From: Peribacillus butanolivorans
Lineage (GTDB): Bacteria > Bacillota > Bacilli > Bacillales > DSM-1321
Assembly (NCBI RefSeq): GCF_001273755.1
Contig: NZ_LGYA01000001.1
Span: 1,856,216 to 1,915,626, forward strand
Length of the DNA stretch: 59,411 nt
Direction of reading: 5' to 3'
Below, piece by piece: positions 17,250 through 25,300 of the stretch. The position numbers and the translations under genes are program-made. The notes beneath the pieces are model-generated. The model was not told the DNA's origin. It worked only from the letters and a program-made list of their open reading frames with translations, and did not search any database. Position 1 is the stretch's first letter, and each line of letters starts with the position of its first letter.

Positions 17250-17834
17250 ATGAGGTTAGAAGAAATCATTGGTATAGTTAAGGAATACTTTTTTCTGGCA
17301 TTAATAGCCGTAATTCTTTTAGGGATTATCTTTTTTCTAATGTATTTCATTGTATATAAAAAAATTTTTGGAGGGAAGAAATGCCTTCAAAAGAAGCAGC
17401 TGCTTCTTATGTGTTTGCTTATTAGTTATGTCATCATGGTTATTGGCGTGACTTTTTTGAATAGAGGCCCAAACTATCAGGGCGGGATGGATTTGTCTTT
17501 TTTTACTTCGTATCGAGAAGCTTGGTATAGTTTTAGTGTAAGGCATTGGCAGTTCATATACTTAAATATATTCATGTTCATTCCGTTCGGGATTCTTTTC
17601 CCAATATTGCATTCACGTTTTCAAAAAGCTGTATGGACTATTGGGATGGCAACGTTATTTACACTTTCCATTGAAAGTGTCCAGTTAATAACAGGATACG
17701 GTATTTTTGAAGTTGACGATTTATTTAATAATCTACTGGGGGCCGTCATTGGATATGGTATCATCATGGGCTTCATTACAATAAAAGAAAAGGGAATAAA
17801 GCGATCCTTTTCTACTTTTCACCTTTATTGCTAG
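17250..17834 (+). CDS. VanZ-family membrane protein
   Basis: A 194-residue protein with five hydrophobic segments and the VanZ signature: IGVTFLNRGPNYQGGM, then YLNIFMFIPFGILFPIL, then LSIESVQLITGYGIFEVDDLFNNLLG. VanZ-like proteins are membrane proteins whose founding member gives low-level teicoplanin resistance; most chromosomal copies have unknown roles. The ribosome site gaggagat precedes ATG 17250. The last ~12 residues (KRSFSTFHLYC) look out of character. The downstream frame, offset by -1 and open well upstream of this stop, reads AILFYFSPLLLVVILSG at the same place, which looks like the natural continuation. Either a one-base indel near 17790-17805 split one fused gene, or the two overlap by 7 bp and are coupled. 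Confidence 0.82.
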   Translation: MRLEEIIGIVKEYFFLALIAVILLGIIFFLMYFIVYKKIFGGKKCLQKKQLLLMCLLISYVIMVIGVTFLNRGPNYQGGMDLSFFTSYREAWYSFSVRHWQFIYLNIFMFIPFGILFPILHSRFQKAVWTIGMATLFTLSIESVQLITGYGIFEVDDLFNNLLGAVIGYGIIMGFITIKEKGIKRSFSTFHLYC

Positions 17835-18640
17835 TGGTTATCTTATCCGGAAGCATGTTTGCATACTACTATTTGAAGGAATTTGGTAATCTCTCCATCA
17901 TTCCAGCTCATAAAGTAAATATGGAAAAAACCACAACCACTACTGATGTTAAGCTCAACGACAAAAAAATGACCGTTCCGATTTATAAGGCGCCAAGCTA
18001 TACAAAGAGTGATGCTGACGTATTTGCCAAAGAATTTTTTGAGAGAATGCATGTGGATACATCAGACATAGAGGATATTTCTTATCCAGATGAAGGGATG
18101 TATCGGATTAATGGAGAGAAATCTTATCATATGACAGTCCAATTCTTGGATGGAAGTTATAGTTTTACAGATTTTTCAAGCTTTGATGAAAATATAGAGC
18201 CTGAAGATTCAGATGAAGAATCCTTAAAAGAAATCTTGGCGGAATTTGGTATAGATATCCCAAAAGACTCGCAGTTTCAAAAAGGCGATACTGGTTCGTA
18301 TGAGTGGACAGTAGATAAAAAGGTAAGTGGAAATCAGCTAATAGACGGTTCTTTAACGGTAAATTATTATAATGATCATACAGTGAAGGGAATCGAGCAT
18401 CAGTTAATTACCTATGACAAGGTAAAGGATGTTCAAATAAAAAGTGAACAAGAAGCGTATAAGGAAATTTTAGATGGTAAATTTCAATATTACTCTGAAA
18501 ATAAAATGATAAAAACCTTACATATCGATAAAGTAGAAGTTAGCTACTTTTTAGATTCCAAGGGCTATTATCAACCTGTTTATGCATTCCATAGTACAGT
18601 AGATGGAATGGATATGACTATCTTAATTCCGGGAATCTAG
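17828..18640 (+). CDS. Extracytoplasmic protein coupled to VanZ (hypothetical, possibly the split C-terminal half)
   Basis: A 270-residue protein starting at TTG 17828, 7 bp into the end of the VanZ frame and without its own ribosome site. One N-terminal membrane segment (LLVVILSGSMFAYYYLKEF) is followed by an extracellular-type acidic domain with repeated beta strands (MTVPIYKAPSYTKSDADVFA, then DEGMYRINGEKSYHMTVQF). No enzymatic motif is seen. The membrane segment continues upstream in this frame beyond the TTG, which favours an ancestral fusion with VanZ. The function is unknown. Confidence 0.65.
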   Translation: MLVVILSGSMFAYYYLKEFGNLSIIPAHKVNMEKTTTTTDVKLNDKKMTVPIYKAPSYTKSDADVFAKEFFERMHVDTSDIEDISYPDEGMYRINGEKSYHMTVQFLDGSYSFTDFSSFDENIEPEDSDEESLKEILAEFGIDIPKDSQFQKGDTGSYEWTVDKKVSGNQLIDGSLTVNYYNDHTVKGIEHQLITYDKVKDVQIKSEQEAYKEILDGKFQYYSENKMIKTLHIDKVEVSYFLDSKGYYQPVYAFHSTVDGMDMTILIPGI

Positions 18641-18654
18641 AAAGCTTTATTACT

Positions 18655-18810
18655 GATTTTATCAATATTCCACAATCGGGCGCGATTCTTTAATAAGAAA
18701 TGCTTTTCTTAATGAACTAACGGGTGCGTTAGTTCTAGAAGGGGTAGAGTTTCCGGCCCCCCGAAAATCGGCAGAGAAAAAGGATCTTCGATTAAAGATC
18801 CTTTTTGCTG
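18655..18810 (+). terminator. Family A-related repeat and strong terminator
   Basis: About 18660-18735 is a family A mosaic (cacaatcgggcgcgattctt, then aatgaactaacgggtgcgtt). A 12-bp stem aaaaaggatctt / aagatccttttt (18777-18806) then serves as terminator. Confidence 0.75.
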
Positions 18811-18907
18811 CTTGTGAACTAAACTTCCCCGTTAGTCTAAACTCAGATATTTAGTTACGACCTGTTTGATCTAGCTTGAGCCAGCCTAGGATTAAAAGGA
18901 ACTTTTA

Positions 18908-19408
18908 CTAATGACGGCTGGTAATCGCATACCTGGTACCAGAACCACTTGATGAATAAATCCACACTTCGGCCGAAGCTTTATACGGGTCTTTATCCCA
19001 AAATTGAGCCGTATAACAAGAGGTTTGACCTTTCATTACCCTCCCGTTTCCACCGGAAGAAGCACAACTTCCAGATGTTCTCCAAGTAGTGCCATTGGTG
19101 TAACTATCTACGTATACATTGGCATAATTATCGTACGGAGCAGCAGAATAAAACTTTACGTAACCCCAAGCCGTATGACAATAGGCACTTCCTTTTAGCT
19201 GTACATATCCAATTTTCACGCCGTTTTTATATATATATTTTGTTTCATAGGTGATTGGACTTTTATTCGCACAACCTGTTGAGTAAGGGTTTGAACCATC
19301 ATAAGATAGGGCAGATGCTTTATTTATTGGTGTAATTGCAAATATCATTGAAAAGCATAAAACAAACAGTAATAGCCATTTCTTTATAATCCCTTGAGAT
19401 AATGTCAT
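18908..19408 (-). CDS. Secreted DUF2690 (YjfA-like) protein
   Basis: A 166-residue exported protein. The signal peptide is KKWLLLFVLCFSMIFAIT with probable cleavage after SALS. The mature part has the DUF2690 pattern: Cys in YSTGCANKSPITYETKYIY, then GYVQLKGSAYCHTAWGYVKF, paired Cys residues, and a C-terminal beta-rich YRITS-like end (TRYAITSRH). Bacillus subtilis YjfA and Streptomyces homologues share this pattern; the function is unknown. The ribosome site aaaggagaag lies upstream of the ATG at 19408. It is transcribed opposite to its neighbours. The downstream hairpin at 18777-18806 has T-runs on both strands and can terminate it as well. Confidence 0.85.
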   Translation of the reverse strand: MTLSQGIIKKWLLLFVLCFSMIFAITPINKASALSYDGSNPYSTGCANKSPITYETKYIYKNGVKIGYVQLKGSAYCHTAWGYVKFYSAAPYDNYANVYVDSYTNGTTWRTSGSCASSGGNGRVMKGQTSCYTAQFWDKDPYKASAEVWIYSSSGSGTRYAITSRH

Positions 19409-19532
19409 TTTTTTCTTCTCCTTTAAAATAAGTTTTTAATACCAACTAGTCGGTATTAATCAATTTATTATATGATGAAGAATTTGTTACGATTAATACA
19501 ATATTCAGATTTATTTTAAAAAGGGGGTTGCT

Positions 19533-19592
19533 ATGTTAAATCATCATCAGAAACAATAAAAAAAGAAGCTTCGAAGAGCTTCTTTTTTTATC
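19533..19592 (+). other. Possible short leader peptide followed by a terminator
   Basis: The ribosome site aaggggg precedes ATG 19533, an eight-codon frame (MLNHHQKQ) and TAA at 19557-19559. It is followed at once by an agaagct-tcgaag-agcttct stem with seven T's. The arrangement looks like a leader or attenuator, but no regulated gene follows directly, so it may be a deletion relic. Confidence 0.35.
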
Positions 19593-19600
19593 GACCGAAT

Positions 19601-19770
19601 AGTCGATTCCTTAACATAGAGGAGATCGACTTTTTAGCTTGGAATTCTCTTAGCCTATAAAATTTCCGAAATGGGCGGTATAGCATTGTTGCTACCGTTC
19701 GTTAAAGTCTTTTTTGAGTTTACTGACGTTCGCTGGTTGTTATGTACATTTATGAACGTGTCTAAAAGTT
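19601..19770 (+). repeat. Resolvase-site-like repeat, left copy
   Basis: About 100 bp (agtcgattccttaacataga through tgctaccgttcgttaaagt) is nearly identical to the sequence at 28819-28833 joined to 30279-30375, i.e. the right copy with the IS3 element removed. It continues with degenerate cgttcg/cgaacg half-sites (gacgttcg, tttatgaacg). Orientation is the same as the right copy. Confidence 0.75.
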
Positions 19771-19796
19771 ACAAGTAAGACACTAAATAAAATCCT

Positions 19797-19910
19797 TAGA
19801 ATCTCCCTGTCACTTTGACCGATAATTTGCGTATATTTTAAGTGTTATTTTGCACATCCAACTTTAAAAACCCAGCTACCTTCATATAAGAAGATTAGCT
19901 GGGTTTCTTA
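19797..19910. repeat. Family C repeat (inverted copy) and bidirectional terminator
   Basis: 19800-19866 is the reverse complement of the family C repeat at 3448-3525. It is followed by a stem aacccagct / agctgggttt (19869-19906), which can terminate the minus-strand gene beginning at 20495. Confidence 0.65.
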
Positions 19911-19991
19911 ATTATTTATAGAACTATTCGGATACGCCTAGTAGCGACTGCTCATTGTTCAATCGCGCCCGTTTCTTGAATAACTATAGGT

Positions 19992-20495
19992 TCACCTCAT
20001 ATTTATCTCATTCTGTTTTATTTTTCTCCCATTATTGGAGGTATAAATGTAAAGAAAAGCAAGAAGTCCATATAAGATACCTCCTAACAAGAAAAACGGT
20101 TCAACAATTATTAATAGTAAAGAAAGTGGTTCTGCTTCCAACAAGCTTTGAATTATCCCTGCACCACCGCGCAAACCCAATACCACACACGCTCCCCATG
20201 CTGAAGTGAGCAACAACCAGGATGGAAACCTTCGTCCCCATGCTTGAACAAGTGCAAGTGCAGTAAAAGCAGCAATTATACATAGGGCAATTGCAACCAG
20301 ATTAATGATGAATAACACTTCGCTCATCGTCCTGCCTTCAAAACCAAAAGTGCCTCCTGCAGCCCAGTAAATGTGGATTAACCCGAATAGAGTCGACCAA
20401 ACAAACGCTGCATAACCAGTAAAAACCAACCAACTCTCTGTTTTGTCCAGAGGATGACGATCATTATTGTTTTTGATTGTAATAACTCCTTTCAT
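19992..20495 (-). CDS. DUF3995-type four-helix membrane protein
   Basis: A 167-residue integral membrane protein. Hydrophobic segments are WLVFTGYAAFVWSTLFGLIH, then VLFIINLVAIALCIIAAFTA, then WLLLTSAWGACVVLGLRGGA, then LLLIIVEPFFLLGGILYGLL. GLIHIYWAAGG matches the DUF3995 family of small membrane proteins of unknown function. A longer frame begins at 20609, but I place the start near 20495 (ATGAAAGGAG) or at codon ATC 20477. The strongest ribosome site is AAAGGAG, 8 bp before that ATC, so an ancestral ATG there may have become ATC. It lies inside the segment bracketed by the two resolvase-site repeats. Confidence 0.7.
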   Translation of the reverse strand: MKGVITIKNNNDRHPLDKTESWLVFTGYAAFVWSTLFGLIHIYWAAGGTFGFEGRTMSEVLFIINLVAIALCIIAAFTALALVQAWGRRFPSWLLLTSAWGACVVLGLRGGAGIIQSLLEAEPLSLLLIIVEPFFLLGGILYGLLAFLYIYTSNNGRKIKQNEINMR

Positions 20496-20836
20496 TATGA
20501 GGGATAACAGAACTCTCTTTAAAATACGTATAGTTTTATATATTGTTTCATTTAATAATTTGTTAAGTTCAATTAAATTTTTCTGAATATCCAGATTATA
20601 TTTGTGCATTAGTACAATCAGTTACTGCATTATATGGCCCGATTGCTGAACAAAAGTAAAAAAGTATACATTTCATAAATAAGTTATTATTTGTTCCAAA
20701 ACTCATAAGTTCTAGAGACTTGAAAAAACACCTCAAATTCCTCTCAAAATAACCCTTAACAATGTCCGGAAGTTAGTCTAGAGTGAAATTACAGAAGTTA
20801 AATAACTTTTAGACAAGCAGAAAGAGGTAATACATA

Positions 20837-21409
20837 ATGGCTATTATCGGATACGGACGTGTTTCAACTAAAGATCAAGACTTGGCTTTACAGGAAGAGA
20901 AGTTAAAAGAGTATGGTTGCGAGAAGATATTCATGGAGAAGGAAAGCGGTGCTAAATCTGACAGGAAAGAACTTGCGAAGGCATTGGACTACTTGCGTGA
21001 AGGTGACAAGCTGGTTGTATATAAAATTGACCGCCTAGCTAGAAGTACATTTGATTTACAAAAGATTGCTAAGGGTTTACAAGACCGTGGGATAGTCTTA
21101 GTATTCATTAAAGAAAATATCGACTTCTCCACTCCAAATGGAAAGTTAATGTTTACTATGCTGGGTGCTATTGCTGAGTTTGAACGTGATTTAATTAAGG
21201 ATAGAACAGCAGAGGGACGTGAAAGGGCAAAGGCACAGGGTAAGCATATGGGACGTAAAGGAAAGGACGAGAAGGACGTTAAGAAGGCTTTAAAGTTGTA
21301 TGAGGAAAGAGAGTCTAACGGTTTAAGCGTTAATGATATAGCTAAAATGACAGGTGTTCCACGTTCTACAATTTACGCTAAAGTGAAAGAGGCGACTAGC
21401 AATAGCTAA
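20837..21409 (+). CDS. Serine resolvase/invertase
   Basis: A 190-residue small serine recombinase. The catalytic Ser is in GYGRVSTKDQDLA (Ser10), with the conserved Arg-rich KIDRLARSTFDL and GKLMFTMLGAIAEFERDLI motifs and a C-terminal helix-turn-helix (VNDIAKMTGVPRSTIYAKV). It is complete, with ribosome site agaaagagg. Such enzymes resolve cointegrates or invert DNA at sites next to their own gene. An upstream TGTCCGGAAGTTAG region at about 20763 could be its own site. It differs clearly from the second resolvase at 30528, so two recombination systems sit within this 11-kb segment. Confidence 0.93.
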   Translation: MAIIGYGRVSTKDQDLALQEEKLKEYGCEKIFMEKESGAKSDRKELAKALDYLREGDKLVVYKIDRLARSTFDLQKIAKGLQDRGIVLVFIKENIDFSTPNGKLMFTMLGAIAEFERDLIKDRTAEGRERAKAQGKHMGRKGKDEKDVKKALKLYEERESNGLSVNDIAKMTGVPRSTIYAKVKEATSNS

Positions 21410-21420
21410 TCGTCTTTTTT
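21387..21420 (+). terminator. Terminator after the resolvase gene
   Basis: Hairpin gcgactagc-aata-gctaatcgt overlapping the stop region, followed by TTTTTT. Confidence 0.6.
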
Positions 21421-21594
21421 GTGCATTTTTTTTATTCTGGGGAAGTGCTGTATAAACCAACCATAGAAGGGATATTTCGCACACATTTACACAAGTTTTA
21501 AATTCAAGAAACATAGAGTTTCTAAGGTTTCACCCCATCTTACCCTGTTGTGCTTTAGATAAAAAGAAAGCACCCGTAATGGATGCCTTACTTT

Positions 21595-21837
21595 TCAATC
21601 TTCATCTTCGTCATAAGTTGGATCAGTAGTGATGGTAAGCGTTTTATCCAAGCTTACTTCAATTTTAGTATCCCAGCTAGTGTTATCCACTTTAAGGATA
21701 TCGTCGTTTACTGAAAATTTTAGAACCATTTCTTCTTCATGAAGTACTACATAGCTTTTGTCATTAGAGTACACTGTAAAATCTGGATGTGCTATAAGTT
21801 TCCAGCCATCGACTAATTCTTTTTTGATAGTTTCCAT
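21595..21837 (-). CDS. Small acidic hypothetical protein (80 aa)
   Basis: Starts at ATG 21837 after ribosome site gaggtgg; the upstream ATG at 21852 would overlap that site. The product METIKKELVDGWKLIAHPDF onward ends in an acidic tail (TYDEDED). Alternating strands (YVVLHEEEMVLKFSV, then TKIEVSLDKTLTIT) suggest a small beta-sheet protein. No family is recognised. It is convergent with the resolvase gene; the gap between them holds nothing else. Confidence 0.6.
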   Translation of the reverse strand: METIKKELVDGWKLIAHPDFTVYSNDKSYVVLHEEEMVLKFSVNDDILKVDNTSWDTKIEVSLDKTLTITTDPTYDEDED

Positions 21838-22386
21838 GAAAGTCCACCTCATTTTATGTAATACCTAAATTATACAATAACATGATGCAAAAGTAATAGT
21901 TGGAAGTTCTTCGTACAGGATAAAGTACCATACGAATATCTCGTACCCCATTATGAACTCTATTTTGTAGGTGATTGGATTGTGTCTAAAAAGGCTCTAC
22001 ACTATTGAGATTGTGAAAGAATGTACTTAAACTTGTTGCAAAATTCAGCTTTAAATCAACATTTATTCAAGGGAAATATGAATCTGACATTACCTTGGAA
22101 ATGGTATCTGCGCTATAACCAAGTATTCTCATTTAGATAGATAATGGAGGGATTTAGCTTATCAAATGGCTCTAGCATAATTTATAATGGGGACGATATG
22201 ATGATGGAGTATGACGTCATCTTTTAGCCGTCAAATGATACCTGAGAGTCAGATGAAACGTAAAAAGACCTATCTCTCGTAATCTTACGGTGAGTTTAGG
22301 TCTATTTTTTAGTAATTTATTACTACCATTCCAGTATTTTAGATGTATAATACTTTGTGGAACATATTATATTAGGAGGAAATGCT
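21838..22386 (+). other. Intergenic: exact 36-bp repeat and hairpin before the RHS gene
   Basis: 21999-22034 repeats 3561-3596 exactly (family A start). A long stem agacctatctctcg / gtgagtttaggtct with TTTTTT at 22264-22307 is a terminator. The RHS promoter must lie between 22308 and 22373 (for example tataatac at about 22347). Confidence 0.6.
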
Positions 22387-25300
22387 TTGATAAGATTAAG
22401 GAAATATATCTCATTTTTACTTGTTTTTGCTTTGATCTGTAGTTTGTTGCCAAATTATGCAGGAGCAACATCTAATGATCAAACTGAAAACAACAAGCAA
22501 ACTGAGGAAGTAAACACAGAGAATTTAAAAGAAATAGTTGAGGAAAGAACTGCTGACTCAAAAACTTACAGCAATGGAGACGGGAATTTTGTAAAAGAAA
22601 TTTACCCGGAAGAAATACACAATAAGATTGGTAAGAATTATCAGGATATCTCTGAAGATCTAGTTAAAAAAAAATAAAACTGGATATTTAGAAACGGAAG
22701 CAACAAATTTACAGGCTGAGTTTCCAGAGGAACTTGGGAAAAATACCCCGATAGTATATAGTTCGGGTGAACATAATTTGTCATTTAAATTAGCTTTTGC
22801 AACTGATGGTGAGAATAAATCTAATCCAACAGACTCATCAGTTACGGAACAAAGGGAAAATGCTGTAACCTACAAATCTATTTATAATGATATAGATTTA
22901 CGTCATATAGCTTTGAACAAAGAAGTAAAAGAAGATTGGATTATGAATAAATACAATGGAATTAACGAATTCCATTATGATATTGAAACAGATCTTTTTG
23001 GGGAAATCGAAAAAGATGGATCGATTGGATTTTATGAAACTGATTCAAAAGAAGAAAAAGTATTTGAATTACCTAAGCCAGTAATGGTTGACTCCAATTA
23101 TAATGAAACACTTGGTGATGGAGTCAGATCATTAGATATAAAATACGAATTGAACAAGAAGTCTGAGGGTGGATATGATTTAGCTCTAAAAGCTAATAAA
23201 GAATGGCTAGCTTCTTCAAAACGTGTATTCCCAATTTATATTGATCCCTCGGTTTCGATAGACGTATTGGGCGATACCTTTGTATCGAGTGCCTATCCAA
23301 AAAACAATTACAATAAAGAATGGGACCCATCGCAAGGAGAATATGTTTTAAAAACCGGATACTATGATAGCACGACAGGAACTAATTATGCATTTGTAAA
23401 GTTTAGTGTTGTAGGAGACTTAAAAGGAGCTGTAATCGATAGCGCAGATTTACAAGCTTACGTTACACACGCCTATTATGTATCTCAGAAAAATGGATTA
23501 TGGGTAGATGAGGTAAATGGGCAATGGTACGCAGATGAATTAACTTGGAACAATAAGCCTTCTTCGACAAAAATCACATCTACCTCTGTGGGACGTGATG
23601 AATGGGCGCATTTTAACGTTGCAAATACTGTTCAAGCATGGGTTTCAGGAGAACGTTCAAACTATGGATTTAAATTCCATACGAATGGTAATGGTCAAAC
23701 TTATTGGAAGAAAATCACAGCTGCGGAAAGTGCTAATAAAGTGAAAATAGTGATTGCTTATCACTATGATCAAATGGCTACACCGACTATGACGGCTACA
23801 GCAGATGGAATTGATATGAAAACCGGTTCTGTTAATGTGAAATGGAAAGCTGCATATGGTGCAAAAGGTTATGATCTTCAAATGTTTGATGGGAAATCCT
23901 ATCAGAGTGTTTATCAAGGGACAGCGACATCATGGTCTTCAAAAGGACAAATGGTGTTCCCAAAAGCACCTTATAAAACAACAAGTGTTTATAGCACAAC
24001 TAAATCGGGTGTTGAATTACCACTTGATCCCACAGAATTTTATTCTGTAAAAGCTGGAACAACAGTTACTTCTAAAGCTTATAAATTCCGTGTAATACCA
24101 CAATACCCAACAGGAAATGGGCCTGCTTCAGCAACTGTATCGAGTTCAATCCCTGTTCCATCAGGTGAACCAGATTTACCGACTGTTACTGCAAATAATT
24201 ATCCTGAATCTGATTCCGTCAATAAAGGACGTGGCTGGTTAGATATAAAATGGGAAAAAGTAGCGAATGCAACGGGCTATAAAGTTCGTATTTGGAATGG
24301 TTTGAAGTATGAAAACTTTACTGTTGGAAAAGATACATTATCAGTTAGTACAAAGGGCAAAAAAATCTGGCCAACAGATGCCGAAATCAAGGCAGGTAAA
24401 ACCGATTTACATCAGGTTGAACTAGATAAAGCATCGAGTGTTGGAACAGGTAGTGAATTACCGATTGATCCAGGTGTAACATATGGAAATACATCTAAAC
24501 GTTATAGTGTTCGTGTCATTGCGATGTCTGCTGCTGGTGATTCGCCTCAATCAGATGTTAATTACGGATATATTCCTTTATATGCTCCAAAAGATGTAAC
24601 AATTAAATCAAATGATGATAATTTAGTACAAAACAAAACGAGTCTTTCCTTGTCATGGAAAGCATCTGAAGGTGCAAAATACTATGATATTATCTTGAAT
24701 GATGGAAAAACAGAAGAAACTATTAAAGTCAAAGGAAAAACGAGCTATACTACGAAACCTAAATATGATTTAGGAAAATCACATACAGCGACAGTACAGG
24801 CTTATTTCGATGATGATACAACAGCTCCGGAGACAGAAGAAGGTAAATTGACGGGAAAACGTGGTCTAAGTCCTGTTTCAAGTAAAGCAACAGTAAAACC
24901 AGAAATGCATGAGGATTTAATAGGTCTAGAAGATTATTTTACCTATGAAGATCAAAATTTTGGGAATGCGGCAGCATCTGTTAACGTAACAACTGGGAAT
25001 ATGGCATTACAATTTACCGATGAATCGTTGTATACTCGCAGTGACTTAGGATACGACTTTACACGTACGTATAATTCTCGTTCAACAAAAGATTCAGCAT
25101 TAGGTAAAGGTTGGACGTTTATTGGAAATGAATCTTTAAGAATTTTAGAAAATGGCGATGGTTCATACACAGACGAAGATAGCACAGTTCATTTGTTTAA
25201 AAAAGAGGGCAATCAATTTACTTCTCCAAAAGGTCTATATGAAAAGCTAGAGAAAGTAAATGATACGACGTATACAATGACGGATAAAAATCAATATGTT

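Noticed and set aside
19004..19198. Plus-strand frame over the DUF2690 gene
   Set aside because: Antisense shadow; the minus-strand gene has a signal peptide, ribosome site and family pattern.
22357..22386. ATG 22357 as the RHS gene start
   Set aside because: The ribosome site aggagg lies inside that extension; TTG 22387 has correct spacing and begins the signal peptide.
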